DNA of 64,000 bases from Paenibacillus_AA sp045062745. Its GTDB lineage: Bacteria > Bacillota > Bacilli > Paenibacillales > NBRC-103111. The stretch lies in the NCBI RefSeq assembly GCF_045062745.1, contig NZ_JBJGED010000009.1, forward strand, positions 158,681-222,680. Direction: 5' to 3'. Positions 51,493 to 62,650 of this stretch are shown piece after piece. Under the pieces are notes generated by a model, which was given only the letters and a program-made list of their open reading frames with translations, searched no databases and was not told where the DNA came from. The position numbers and the translations under genes were made by a program. The stretch's first letter is position 1. Each line of letters opens with the position of its first letter.

Positions 51493-51864
51493 TTAGGAAG
51501 GGGAGCCGGCCCCCCACACTTCTCCGTACTGTTCTTCCTTATAGCCTACCGTCACCCGCTGTCCGTCGTAGACGATCGGACGCTTGATGAGCCGCCCGTT
51601 TGAGGCTAGAAGCGCGATTTGCTCGTCTTTCGTCATGCCGGACAGCTTGTCCTTCAAATTCAATTCCTTATACACTTCGCCCGAGGTGTTGAAAAATTTT
51701 TTGAGCTCCAGGCCGCTGCGGTCTATGATCTCTTTTAACGTTTCGGCCGATGGAGGCGTCTCGAACAGGTTGATCGCGTCCGGCTCGATCCCTTTGCGCT
51801 TCAAGGACTTGAGGGCATCGCGGCAAGTATCGCACTTGGGGTATAGGTACATCGTCACTGGCAT
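51493..51864 (-). CDS. ArsC/Spx-family protein
   Basis: A 123-residue thioredoxin-fold protein. It has a redox-type CxxC (YPKCDTCRDA, residues 10-13), GLELKKFFNTSGEVYKEL, and LLASNGRLIKRPIVYD with the conserved Arg. The length and pattern fit the YusI/ArsC-like branch rather than Spx itself, which would carry an RNA-polymerase contact. Arsenate or general disulfide reduction is possible. AAAGGAG precedes the ATG at 51864, preferred to one 25 codons earlier. Confidence 0.82.
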   Translation of the reverse strand: MPVTMYLYPKCDTCRDALKSLKRKGIEPDAINLFETPPSAETLKEIIDRSGLELKKFFNTSGEVYKELNLKDKLSGMTKDEQIALLASNGRLIKRPIVYDGQRVTVGYKEEQYGEVWGAGSPS

Positions 51865-52068
51865 TGTCGCGTGCTCCTTTCTACCATTTCCGAACGAGAG
51901 TCCACTCTCAAGAATAGCCGACATGGCGGTAAAATACAAGATATCCGAAGTAGGTATTGTTTACTAGGTTTTGTAAGGAATTTTTCAGTTTTCGTCTCTA
52001 AAATGGAAGATGAGGCTTAGCGAGATTAGGCACAAAGACTCACGACGAGACGGAAGGGAATGTAGTCC

Positions 52069-55000
52069 ATGAGCAATTCGATGGTGAGGAAGAAGATGGG
52101 AGCGCTGCTGCTCTGCATGCTCTTGTGGTTGAGCACGCTGCAGCTGGCTGCGGCTGCAGAGAAATTCAGCGATCTCCAGGGACACTGGGCGGAGCAAGCA
52201 CTCCAAGCGTGGATTGATCGAGGCTATCTGCAGGGGTACGCCGACGGAACGGTTCAACCGGATCGGCCCATGACAAGAGCGGAATTCGTGACGATCGCGA
52301 ATCGAGTGTTCGGCTTCAAAGAACAAGCCGCTGTGGCGGCAACCGATGTATCTGAAGACGATTGGGCTTATGCCCAAGTGGCCATCGCCATAAAAGCCGA
52401 TTACATAACCGGGTACGAAGACGGCACATTCCGGCCGGAGCAGCCGGTCAGCCGGCAGGAAGCCGCTGTGATGCTGGCAGCGTTGAAGAAGCTCGGCGGG
52501 GGCGACGCGGCGGCGCTGGCTGCATTCCAGGATGCGGGGAGCGTTCCGCCGTGGAGCAAGCCCTCTCTCGCAGCTGTCGTAGCTCAAGGCTATATAGCCG
52601 GCTACGAGGATGGAACTATACGGGCCAGCCGTTCGGTTACACGGGCGGAAGCCGTCGTAATGCTCGACCGCGTCCTCGCAGGCGCACAGTCATCGGCTAC
52701 CGTCGCCTATGACAAAGCCGGCACTTATGGCCCCAGCACCGGCAGCCAAAGCATCGCCGGCGATGTACGCATTGCCGCGAGCGGCGTCGTGCTGCAGAAC
52801 GTGACGATCTCCGGCCGTCTCACGCTGGAAGAAGGAATCGGCGAAGGCGATGTCACTTTGCGGAATGTTACGGTCGCAGGCGAGACTTCCGTATACGGCG
52901 GAGGGGAGAACTCCGTGCATGTGGCGGATTCGACGCTGTCGACGGTCGAGGTCTCCAAGAAGTCGGGCACGGTGCGGATTGCGGCCGAAGGCAAGACGAC
53001 CGCCAAGCAAGTGAACATGAAGAGCTCCGGCCATATCGATAACTCGAAGGCTGCGGGAAGCGGATTCGCTGCTGTGAACGTTGACCCCGGTACGGCCTCC
53101 GGATCGAAAGTGAAGCTGACGGGAAGCTTCGATCAGCTGGAGATTGCGGCTCCCTCCGTCGCGATTGAGGCTAGCGGCGGGACGATCAAGCGTGCAACCG
53201 CGACGGCTCAAGCCGGTGGCACTACGCTCACACTGAGCAAGGATGCCAAAGTGGGCGAACTCGTGCTCAACTCCGCGTTGAAAGTCGCGGGAGAAGGATC
53301 GATCGAGAAGGCGACGATCAACAAGGGTGCCGAGAGTACCACGTTCCAAACGGCTCCCAAGCAAAAAGTGCCGGGAACAGGTGTCATTCTAGGTGGTGGG
53401 GGCGGCGTTTCTTCGGCTCCGGCCAGCGATCCCGAGCCTCCGCTCACCAAGGAGTACACGGTAGCGGGCACTTATGGACCTGAATCCGGCATGGAGACGG
53501 TTACCGGAAACGTTTATATTCAAATAGGCGGGATCACCCTACGGAACATGACGATTACCGGCAACCTTACGATCGGGGAAGGCGTGGGAGAAGGCGACGT
53601 AGACCTGAACAATGTCACCGTGTTGGGCGAGACGAACGTGAATGGCGGCGGACCGAACTCGATCCATTTTAAGGATGCAGTACTGGTAAAGATCATCGTT
53701 AACAAACAAACGGGCGAAGTCCGAATCGTCGCCGAAGGCAAAACCAGCGTAAATCAAGTCAACGTGCAAAGCTCCGCCAAGGTGGATGGGTCTAAAGCTA
53801 CTAACGGCGGGTTCAGCAGTGTCACCCTTTCCGATAAACTGCCGGAGGGCTCGAAGGTATCGCTGCTCGGCAATTTCGACAACGTATCGGTTGGTGCCAA
53901 AAGTGTAAACGTAGATGTGCCGAACGGAACGATCAAAAACTTGAGCGTGTCCAATAATGCCGGCGGTACCTCCTTGACATTGGGAAACAATTCTAAGGTG
54001 ACTAGCCTCGTTCTGAAAGCTGCGCTTCAGGTGACAGGCCAGGGCACGATAGAAAATGCGACCATGGATGAAAGCGCCGCAGGCTCTACGTTTCAACAGC
54101 AGCCTTCGAATGTCAGCATGAATCCCGGTTCCGGATCGGGCACCGCTTTTCGGATGATGTTCGCGACATACAGCAACGGGGTCATCGACGTGCCCAGCAT
54201 GATGAGCGGTTCGCCTCAGTTACAGCTAAGTCAGTTTGTTGTGAAAGCTGTTGCATCGGGCGTCGACCCCGTTGTTCTTATCCCGGCTGCATTGACCGTA
54301 GAGCAGAATAAAATTACGCTCGCGGTTCCGGAGATCATCGGCTCCGCGGATGGCTTCGCGGCTTATTCGGTGGAATACTGGAACGGAACGGAAAGACAAT
54401 CCGTTAGTACGGGCAAGTTCAGCGTACCCTTGTTTAAAGTGCTGTCGGCTTCTGCAGTTCCGGACAACAATCAAGGGGCTACGATTAGCGGCGCGGTTAC
54501 GCCCAATGCAACCGGTGTCAGGGTAACGCTGATCCGTCCAGACGACGTACTGCGACACTCGACTGAGGTTGCGATCTCACCAGACGGAACATTCGAAATG
54601 AGCACAGGGCATCTCTCGGACGTCGGGGCGTGGACTTACGAAGTGGAGGCTATGCACGGTAATTATAGGTCGCCTGCGGTGACGGGGGCCGTCATGGTTC
54701 GTACTCCAGTTAAACCCATTCTGGCTCAAGTAGCACAGAACCAGTCGAGCCTGGTGATGCGGACCGATTCGGCTCCCGGAACGGGCGCGTGGCTATTCGA
54801 GACTCCCTTCAATAATCTAAAAGTGACTTTAAGCAGTTCGGATATCTTGGTAGAGGGTCTACCGGAAGGACTTCAAGCTGTCGCTACCTATGTAAATCAT
54901 TCTCCATCCGGGAATTGGTTCTCCGTTCGGCTGACCGGGACGGCCTTAGAGTCCGTGACGTCATCCGTTCCCGTTACTGTTACCCTAAAAGTGAGCGCCA

Positions 55001-55926
55001 TTCTTAATCCTGATCTAAATGCTAATGCAAATTCGTTGCCGATCCCCGTGCAATTATTGCCAGCTGACTCGGAAGATACACAGGGGCCTTCTTCCGTGCC
55101 TAATTTTTCGATTGGCGCGGTTACGGCAACAGGAGGAACGATATTATGGGGAGCAGCATCCGATAATGTCGGGACAGTCGGCTATGCAGTGTACATGAAT
55201 GGTTACCCGGCGGGTATTGTGACCACGACCACTTATACGGCTACGGGCTTGACTCCGAATACACAATACTTGTTCAGAGTGATCCCTGTTGACGCAGTGG
55301 GCAACAAAGGGGAGCCGAGAGACACCGGGATCGTTACGCTCGCCGCGCCCTCTGTACCGGATACTACACCACCGGGACAGGTACAAGGCTTAGTCACGAG
55401 CAGTGTTACTAGCACCGGAGCAACGCTGACTTGGATGACGGCATCCGACGACATAGGAACCGTCGGGTATGCGGTTTATGGCAATGGAACGCTCTGGGGT
55501 ACGGTGACCGGATCGACGTACAACGCGATGGGGCTCACCCCTAATACCCAATACCATATCCGTGTGCAGGCATATGATGCTGCCGGGAATTATGGTGAAG
55601 CAGCGATAGTTACCTTTACTACGCTTCCGATTTCTACTGCAAAGATTGTCTTGAGCGACAATTCCTTTTCAGTAGGAACCATACCTCTTATTCAGATTAC
55701 GGGAACAGGCACGAACTTCCAGGACGGTGCAACAACGGTTCGAATAACGAAATTTCCCGATAATGCCCTGGTAGATGTCCCCATAAATTTTGCGGTAATA
55801 TCTTCAACACAGATAAATCTTACGATTGAGTCTAGCTTAGGTGACGGTATTTATTATTTAGAAGTGACCTACGGCTCCTCAACGGTAAAGAATACTTTTT
55901 TTGTGTATGTACTACCTACGCTATAG
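52069..55926 (+). CDS. SLH-anchored surface protein with duplicated beta-rich modules and FN3 domains
   Basis: A 1285-residue surface protein. Signal peptide (1-29), then three SLH domains (about 32-83, 91-145, 153-205), which bind secondary cell wall polymer. Two homologous modules of about 215 residues follow (about 214-430 and 463-685). Each begins with AGTYGP and contains GDVxIxxxGVxLxNxTISGxLTxxEGxGEGDV, a repeating pattern suggesting a right-handed beta-helix. A Gly-rich linker separates them. A less repetitive region follows, then two FN3 domains (about 1008-1085 and 1100-1190) and a terminal TIG-like strand-rich part. By eye the last kilobase is more AT-rich than the start. GGAAGGGAA precedes the ATG. 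Confidence 0.88.
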   Translation: MSNSMVRKKMGALLLCMLLWLSTLQLAAAAEKFSDLQGHWAEQALQAWIDRGYLQGYADGTVQPDRPMTRAEFVTIANRVFGFKEQAAVAATDVSEDDWAYAQVAIAIKADYITGYEDGTFRPEQPVSRQEAAVMLAALKKLGGGDAAALAAFQDAGSVPPWSKPSLAAVVAQGYIAGYEDGTIRASRSVTRAEAVVMLDRVLAGAQSSATVAYDKAGTYGPSTGSQSIAGDVRIAASGVVLQNVTISGRLTLEEGIGEGDVTLRNVTVAGETSVYGGGENSVHVADSTLSTVEVSKKSGTVRIAAEGKTTAKQVNMKSSGHIDNSKAAGSGFAAVNVDPGTASGSKVKLTGSFDQLEIAAPSVAIEASGGTIKRATATAQAGGTTLTLSKDAKVGELVLNSALKVAGEGSIEKATINKGAESTTFQTAPKQKVPGTGVILGGGGGVSSAPASDPEPPLTKEYTVAGTYGPESGMETVTGNVYIQIGGITLRNMTITGNLTIGEGVGEGDVDLNNVTVLGETNVNGGGPNSIHFKDAVLVKIIVNKQTGEVRIVAEGKTSVNQVNVQSSAKVDGSKATNGGFSSVTLSDKLPEGSKVSLLGNFDNVSVGAKSVNVDVPNGTIKNLSVSNNAGGTSLTLGNNSKVTSLVLKAALQVTGQGTIENATMDESAAGSTFQQQPSNVSMNPGSGSGTAFRMMFATYSNGVIDVPSMMSGSPQLQLSQFVVKAVASGVDPVVLIPAALTVEQNKITLAVPEIIGSADGFAAYSVEYWNGTERQSVSTGKFSVPLFKVLSASAVPDNNQGATISGAVTPNATGVRVTLIRPDDVLRHSTEVAISPDGTFEMSTGHLSDVGAWTYEVEAMHGNYRSPAVTGAVMVRTPVKPILAQVAQNQSSLVMRTDSAPGTGAWLFETPFNNLKVTLSSSDILVEGLPEGLQAVATYVNHSPSGNWFSVRLTGTALESVTSSVPVTVTLKVSAILNPDLNANANSLPIPVQLLPADSEDTQGPSSVPNFSIGAVTATGGTILWGAASDNVGTVGYAVYMNGYPAGIVTTTTYTATGLTPNTQYLFRVIPVDAVGNKGEPRDTGIVTLAAPSVPDTTPPGQVQGLVTSSVTSTGATLTWMTASDDIGTVGYAVYGNGTLWGTVTGSTYNAMGLTPNTQYHIRVQAYDAAGNYGEAAIVTFTTLPISTAKIVLSDNSFSVGTIPLIQITGTGTNFQDGATTVRITKFPDNALVDVPINFAVISSTQINLTIESSLGDGIYYLEVTYGSSTVKNTFFVYVLPTL

Positions 55927-55943
55927 TAGCGGACCTAGTCACA

Positions 55944-55973
55944 AAAAACCTGACCGGAAACGGTCAGGTTTTT
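55944..55973. terminator. Bidirectional terminator
   Basis: AAAAACCTGACCG-GAAA-CGGTCAGGTTTTT, a 13-bp stem with a GAAA tetraloop. It ends the SLH gene on plus and the exporter operon on minus. Confidence 0.92.
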
Positions 55974-56002
55974 AAATGTGTAAATTTACAGATGAACAAT
56001 TT

Positions 56003-56446
56003 TCAGTTCCGGCCCCGCCTTAGGAAATGATTAATAACCTCCGAGAACACGAGCCCCATCGCGATCGCGCCGGACAGCATACACACTTTGGCCGCGAGCT
56101 GAACCGCCTGGTCGTATTGGTTCTCCACCACGTTGCGCATCGCGTCGTACGCGAGCCCTCCCGGTACGAGCGGGATGATACCCGCTACGTGGAAGACGAT
56201 GACGGGCGTTCGATAGATCCGCGCGAACAGCTGGCTCGTCACCGCCACGACGAACGAGGCCGCGATCGTGGACACGATCGGATCGAAGGCCAACTGCTGA
56301 GCGCCAACGTAGAGCAGCCAGCCGAGCGTGCCGACGATCCCGCCTTGCAGCAGCGTGTTCTTGGGCACGTTGAACAGGATGGCGAATGCCGCCGATGCGA
56401 TGAAGCTGACCGCGAGCTGCTCGATCCCTTCCATCCATCCCATCAT
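56003..56446 (-). CDS. Threonine/serine exporter, small subunit
   Basis: A 147-residue membrane protein with four or five hydrophobic segments. It matches the ThrE_2 half of split ThrE-type exporters (GGIVGTLGWLLYVGAQQL, IIPLVPGGLAYDAMRNVVE). Its ATG overlaps the end of the larger half (ATGA). The two together equal the fused ThrE of Corynebacterium. It probably exports small neutral amino acids. Confidence 0.85.
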   Translation of the reverse strand: MMGWMEGIEQLAVSFIASAAFAILFNVPKNTLLQGGIVGTLGWLLYVGAQQLAFDPIVSTIAASFVVAVTSQLFARIYRTPVIVFHVAGIIPLVPGGLAYDAMRNVVENQYDQAVQLAAKVCMLSGAIAMGLVFSEVINHFLRRGRN

Positions 56447-57243
56447 CCGGCTCCGCCTCCATTCATGAAGGCGAGTACAAAGGCAACGCCGGAGCCGATG
56501 GCGAAAGCGGTCAAAAACGCCTCTGCCCCTTTGGACATCCCGGAGACAAGGTGGCCGGCCATCAAGTCCCGCACCGCGTTCGTGATGAGCAGGCCTGGCA
56601 CGAGCGGCATCACGGAGCCGATAATAATCGTATCCAGATCGTACCCGATGCCCAGCGCGAGGAACAAGGAAGCGAGCAAGCCGATGAGGAGAGACGCCAA
56701 AAATTCTGCTACAAACTTAATCGGCACGACCCGATGAAAATAATTCAGAAAGGCGAGACCCGCCCCTCCCGCGAGCATGGCCGGGATGAAATCGCGCCAG
56801 GTCCCGTCGAACATGATGAGAAAACACCCGCTCGCGACCGCCGCGGCGAGGATCGTGAACCATTCCGGGTACCCGGGTTTCGCAGAAGAGATCGCTTTCA
56901 GTTCACGGTACGCTTCATCGACCGTGAGCTCCCCCTGGCTGATGCGCCGGGAGACGGCGTTCACGAGCGTGACCTTGCGCAGGTCGGTCGAACGCGCCGA
57001 AATGCGTACCAACCGGGTAATCTGGCCGGGACCGTCGATGGAGAAGAAGATGCCGGTAGGCATGACGAAGCTGTGCGCATCGGTGAGCCCGTATGCCCGA
57101 GCGACGCGAGTCATCGTATCTTCCACCCGGTGCGTCTCGCCGCCGTTCTCGAGAATGATGCGGCCGGCCAGCACGCAGAGCTTCGCAATTTCAGATGTGG
57201 AACCCGCGGTCGGGTCGGCGGGGCGGCCGATAGGCTGGTCCAT
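56443..57243 (-). CDS. thrE: Threonine/serine exporter, large subunit
   Basis: A 266-residue ThrE_1 (DUF1212) protein. A soluble N-terminal part (AGRIILENGGETHRVEDTMTRVARAYGL, VMPTGIFFSI) leads to about five transmembrane segments including GSVMPLVPGLLITNAVRDLMAGHLVSG. AAGGAGAGG precedes the ATG. First gene of the two-gene exporter. Confidence 0.88.
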   Translation of the reverse strand: MDQPIGRPADPTAGSTSEIAKLCVLAGRIILENGGETHRVEDTMTRVARAYGLTDAHSFVMPTGIFFSIDGPGQITRLVRISARSTDLRKVTLVNAVSRRISQGELTVDEAYRELKAISSAKPGYPEWFTILAAAVASGCFLIMFDGTWRDFIPAMLAGGAGLAFLNYFHRVVPIKFVAEFLASLLIGLLASLFLALGIGYDLDTIIIGSVMPLVPGLLITNAVRDLMAGHLVSGMSKGAEAFLTAFAIGSGVAFVLAFMNGGGAG

Positions 57244-57290
57244 TCGCTTCCTCTCCTTGTCCGAACTATGTTAGCGCCCTCCGCGACCTT

Positions 57291-57596
57291 CTAGGGAGTA
57301 AACCGGTAGCGCTCCAGGTCCAGCCTGCCCGCATCGTCGACCTTGACGCCCTCATCCTGCAAAGCCGCTTGCTGCATGAGCCGCGAAGGCTCGTCCCGCA
57401 ACGCGATGCAGCCTTGAGCATTGACGACGCGGTGCCAGGGCAACCCATGCTTGGAGCTCAGCGCATGCAAAATCCGCACGACCTGCCGGGCCGCGCGGGG
57501 ACTCCCTGCCGCAGCCGCGATCTGGCCGTACGTCATGACGGACCCGGGCGGGATCTGCCCGATGACCTCTATCACTTGACGCGTAAAAGGTTCCAT
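57291..57596 (-). CDS. Alkyltransferase-like (ATL) protein
   Basis: A 101-residue MGMT-type DNA-binding domain. The alkyl-accepting Cys of PCHR is replaced by Trp (LPWHRVVNAQG), the hallmark of ATL proteins. These bind O6-alkylguanine and hand it to nucleotide excision repair rather than removing the alkyl group. The recognition helix SPRAARQVVRILHAL carries the Arg finger. It starts 5 bases after the pseudouridine synthase stop. Confidence 0.93.
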   Translation of the reverse strand: MEPFTRQVIEVIGQIPPGSVMTYGQIAAAAGSPRAARQVVRILHALSSKHGLPWHRVVNAQGCIALRDEPSRLMQQAALQDEGVKVDDAGRLDLERYRFTP

Positions 57597-57601
57597 CGTC
57601 T

Positions 57602-58567
57602 CTACTCGCCTCCAGTCGTGCGTTGCTCCAAAAGCCGCTCCAGACCCAATAGATCGTTGGGCAGCGGCGCGTGAAACTCCACAGGCCGCTGCGTGCCGGG
57701 ATGCGTAAAGGCGAGCCTCGCGGCATGGAGGGCGTGTCGGCCGACCTGAGCGTCCCAGCCAGGGTTCATTACGGCGGCTGGAGGCTCAGTCAAGCTGTCG
57801 AGACCGTACATTGCATCCCCGATCAGCGGGTGGCCGAGATACCGCATATGCACCCGGATCTGGTGCGTACGGCCGGTCTCCAGCCGGAGCCGCACCTTAG
57901 ATGCCGCGCGGCCATATGACCGCTCCATCGCGTAGTGCGTGACCGAAGGATAACCGGCCGGCGTAACGATGCGAATATGCGGATGCTCCGGGTCACGGTC
58001 GATCGGCGCATCGACGGTCCCCTCGACCGGATTCAGGGTGCCATGCACGAACGCCACATATTCTTTGTCCACCTGACCCGCCTGCAGCTGCTCGGACAAT
58101 TGCTGATGCACGTATGGATTTTTCGCAATGCACAGCGCACCCGACGTATCTTGATCGAGCCGATGGATGGGACGGAACCGCACCTTCACCCCGTTCAGCC
58201 TCCAATGATGCACGACCGCGTTGGCCAGCGTACCCGTATAATGGCCGTGGGTGGGATGGACGATCTGCCCCGCGGGCTTGTTCACGATCAACAGATGGTC
58301 GTCTTCGTACAAAATGTTCAGAGGAATCGCTTCCGGGAGAATGTCGTCGGACTCCTCCTCCGCCATCCGCAGCTCCACGAGGTCGCCGGCGCGGACCCGA
58401 ACCGTCGTATACACCCGTTCGCCGTTGATCGTGAGCCCCTGCTCGGTCTGCTTCACCCGCGACAGCAGCTTGCGGGAGACACCGAGGCGATTCATCAGCA
58501 CGGTCTTGAGCAGCATGCCTTCCTCTTCCGGCCGGATCGTATAGCGTAATGCTTCATAGTAATCCAT
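57602..58567 (-). CDS. RluA-family pseudouridine synthase
   Basis: A 321-residue enzyme. An N-terminal S4-like RNA-binding part (about 15-75, GVSRKLLSRVKQTEQGLTINGERVYTTVRVRAGDLVEL) precedes the catalytic domain. The signature with the nucleophilic Asp is RPIHRLDQDTSG, and KVRLRLETGRTHQIRVHMRYLGHPLIGD is conserved. It isomerises uridines in rRNA or tRNA. Its ATG overlaps the stop of the adenosyltransferase gene (TAATG). Confidence 0.93.
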   Translation of the reverse strand: MDYYEALRYTIRPEEEGMLLKTVLMNRLGVSRKLLSRVKQTEQGLTINGERVYTTVRVRAGDLVELRMAEEESDDILPEAIPLNILYEDDHLLIVNKPAGQIVHPTHGHYTGTLANAVVHHWRLNGVKVRFRPIHRLDQDTSGALCIAKNPYVHQQLSEQLQAGQVDKEYVAFVHGTLNPVEGTVDAPIDRDPEHPHIRIVTPAGYPSVTHYAMERSYGRAASKVRLRLETGRTHQIRVHMRYLGHPLIGDAMYGLDSLTEPPAAVMNPGWDAQVGRHALHAARLAFTHPGTQRPVEFHAPLPNDLLGLERLLEQRTTGGE

Positions 58568-59139
58568 TATTTTCTTCGAAACACCTCGGCACTGCGAATG
58601 TATTCGACGTCCGGCACTTGCTCCCGGGCGTTGGCGGTACGGGCAATCGTGAAGAACAGGTCGGAGAGGCGGTTCAAATACCGGCGCACCTCGTCATTGA
58701 TCGGCTGCTCCTTGGCGAGCGTGACGACGCGGCGTTCCGCCCGCCGGCACACCGTGCGACAAACGTGCAGAGCAGAGGATACCGTGCTGCCTCCCGGCAA
58801 AATAAAGCGGGTGAGATCCTGCGTCTCCGCGTCGTACTTGTCAATCCAGGCCTCCAACTGATCGACCATCTCGGCCGTTACTTTGTAAGGCCGCAGCTCC
58901 TGCTTGAGCAGCGCCAAGTCGGACCCGCAGTCGAACAGCTCGTGCTGCACGTTCAGCAAGTCGGCATGCAGATCCGCATAACGCTCGCCGGCGGCGGACA
59001 TGAAGCTCATCGCCTGACCGACGAAGCAGTTCAGCTCGTCTACCGTGCCGTATGCTTCCACCCGCACATCGTCCTTATCGACGCGCCCGCCGATCACGCC
59101 CGTCGTCCCTTTATCCCCAGTTCGCGTATAAATTTTCAT
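58567..59139 (-). CDS. yvqK: ATP:cob(I)alamin adenosyltransferase, PduO type
   Basis: A 190-residue adenosyltransferase. The ATP-binding N-terminal motif is YTRTGDKGTTGVIGG, then VEAYGTVDELNCFVGQA and FILPGGSTVSSALHVCRTVCRRAERRVV. It transfers adenosyl to cob(I)alamin or its precursors, making the Co-C bond of coenzyme B12. It starts 7 bases after cbiP, placing it in the cobalamin operon. Confidence 0.93.
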   Translation of the reverse strand: MKIYTRTGDKGTTGVIGGRVDKDDVRVEAYGTVDELNCFVGQAMSFMSAAGERYADLHADLLNVQHELFDCGSDLALLKQELRPYKVTAEMVDQLEAWIDKYDAETQDLTRFILPGGSTVSSALHVCRTVCRRAERRVVTLAKEQPINDEVRRYLNRLSDLFFTIARTANAREQVPDVEYIRSAEVFRRK

Positions 59140-59146
59140 AAGAAGA

Positions 59147-60702
<1,556 letters not shown>

Positions 60703-60706
<4 letters not shown>

Positions 60707-61815
60707 CGTGCTCCCTCCTCTTCCGCTTCGATACTTCGGATCACCTCTTCTAAGGCTTGAACCAGCCGCTCGTTCTCGCCGCGCAGCTTGATGGCCACCC
60801 GGACGTACCGGTCGTCCAGTCCCCGAAACCGCGATGCGTCCCGGATCAGGATGCCGCGCTCGCCCATTCGCCGCTGTACCTCCTGCACTCGGAGCGGGCG
60901 GTTCGGGTTGCGCTGGGGCAAGGCGAACAGCACATAATTGACACGGCCGGGGAAAACAGTGAGCCCCAGCCGGCCCAGCTCCGCTCGCAGCCAGACGCTT
61001 TCTTCCGCCAACCAGCGTTGGGTTCGCTCTTCGTATTCGATATCGTCCAGCACGGCGGCCCCGATCCTTTGCGCGAAGTAATTCACGCTCCAAGGCACTT
61101 GACGCTCGCGCAGGCGACGTACCGAGTCCGGATGAGACACGATGAAGCCGAGCCGGATACCGGGAATGGCGTAAAACTTCGTCATCGAGCGCAGCACGTG
61201 CACGTGCGGAGTCCGGGACGCATCCCGCAACAGGCTGAAGGCGCGCTCGTCGGGGACGAAGTCCATAAACGCCTCGTCCAGCAGCAGCGGGACCCCCTCT
61301 CGCGCGAGCGCCCGCATCAGCTCGGGATCGAGAAGCTGCCCGGTCGGATTGTTCGGATGGCCGAGCGCTACCAGATCCGTCTGGCGAACCGCCTCGCGAA
61401 TCGCTTGCTCCTGGGGCGAGAACCCGGATTCGGCGTGCAGAGGAATATCGACGGTCACTCCACCGATTTTGACGACGGCTTCCTCATACTCCGTGAAGGA
61501 AGGACGGGCGATTCCCGTCGCCCCTGGCCCCAGCACGCGGATCGCCAGATCGATCAGCTCGGCGGCGCCGTTGCCGACCAGGATGCTTTCCGGCTCGATA
61601 TCGTACTTGTCCGCCAGCTTCCGCCGCAGCTCCCGTACCGCAGGGTCGGGGTAACGGCTAATCTCCCTCCAGCCCGACTGTACGATCTCACCGACCACCT
61701 CCGGCGGACCGAAGGGGTTCATATTCGAGCTGAAATCGAGAAATCCGCCTGCCGGGCGCCCGTATTCCGCTTCCGCTGTAATCAGATCGCCTCCATGTCC
61801 GTAACGCTCCAGCAT
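60703..61815 (-). CDS. cobD: L-threonine-O-3-phosphate decarboxylase (CobD)
   Basis: A 370-residue class-I/II aminotransferase-fold PLP enzyme. N-terminal YGHGGD and LDFSSNMNPFGPPE are the CobD signature, and the PLP Lys is in RSMTKFYAIPGIRLGF. It makes (R)-1-amino-2-propanol phosphate, the linker of the nucleotide loop. The ATG at 61815 has AGGAG nine bases upstream. A histidinol-phosphate aminotransferase is unlikely in this setting. Confidence 0.93.
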
Positions 61816-61828
61816 TTGCCCCACTCCT

Positions 61829-62650
61829 TTATCCAATGATCGAGTATCCCCACCCTGCGGCAAGCAGCAGCAAAGCCGATTCCAGCAGCTCATTGATCGC
61901 GCCGTACGTGTCTCCGGTAAGTCCCCCAAGCTTGCGGGCAATATAGTGGGCGATCCACCAACCGACGACGATAGCGAATCCGGCTACTACGGCTGTGTGC
62001 CAAAAGGCGGTGACGATGTCCGAGACGAGCAAGAAGGATGCCGCCGTTAACCCTGTCGCCAGCAGGACGGCCAGCCCCGCCTCCTTGAACGTTACGGCTG
62101 CCATCAGCCGTCCCATGCCTTCTCCGGCCCGTGCATACGGCCACCCTGCAATCGCACCTACCATGCACGTGCGGCTCCAAATCGGTGCGAGCACCAGAGC
62201 GGGCATGCATACGGTGTCTGGGGTGTACTCCAGAAGCGAGTAGATGACAGCCGTCTTCAGGAGCAGCTGCCACCCTCCCGCCAGCACGCCCATCGCGCCG
62301 ACTCGGCTGTCTTTCATAATCTCCAGCATGCGCTCGCGGGACCGATGGCTCAGCACGCCGTCCGCCGTATCCATCAGCCCGTCCATATGCAGCCCGCCGG
62401 TCAACGCCAGCCACAGCCCCAGGACGAGCACCGCAACCGGCAATGGCGGCAGAACAAGCGACAACAAGATCGCCGCGACCAGCAGCAGGAGCCCGAGCAC
62501 GGCCCCTACGATCGGGTAAAACACCGCACTGCGCCGAAACAACCGGTCGTTGTAGTCCAGCTTCACCGGAATCGGGATCCGGGTCAATAGCTGGAACGCC
62601 GCCGCGCATCCTTGAAGCCATTCTACAGGTTGAGCCATGCGATTACGCAT
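61829..62650 (-). CDS. cobS: Adenosylcobinamide-GDP ribazoletransferase
   Basis: A 273-residue membrane enzyme with about six helices. Signatures are FQLLTRIPIPVKLDY, GGLHMDGLMDTADGVLSHRSRERMLEIMKDSRVGAMG (metal-binding Asp residues) and GGLTGDTYGAINEL. It condenses AdoCbi-GDP with alpha-ribazole to finish cobalamin. GGGAGG precedes the ATG, which lies 28 bases inside the end of cbiB. Confidence 0.95.
   Translation of the reverse strand: MRNRMAQPVEWLQGCAAAFQLLTRIPIPVKLDYNDRLFRRSAVFYPIVGAVLGLLLLVAAILLSLVLPPLPVAVLVLGLWLALTGGLHMDGLMDTADGVLSHRSRERMLEIMKDSRVGAMGVLAGGWQLLLKTAVIYSLLEYTPDTVCMPALVLAPIWSRTCMVGAIAGWPYARAGEGMGRLMAAVTFKEAGLAVLLATGLTAASFLLVSDIVTAFWHTAVVAGFAIVVGWWIAHYIARKLGGLTGDTYGAINELLESALLLLAAGWGYSIIG

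Noticed and set aside
51965..52068. Cyclic-di-GMP riboswitch before the SLH gene
   Set aside because: Only a vague GCACAAAG-like match. The required aptamer helices and loop bases are not present.
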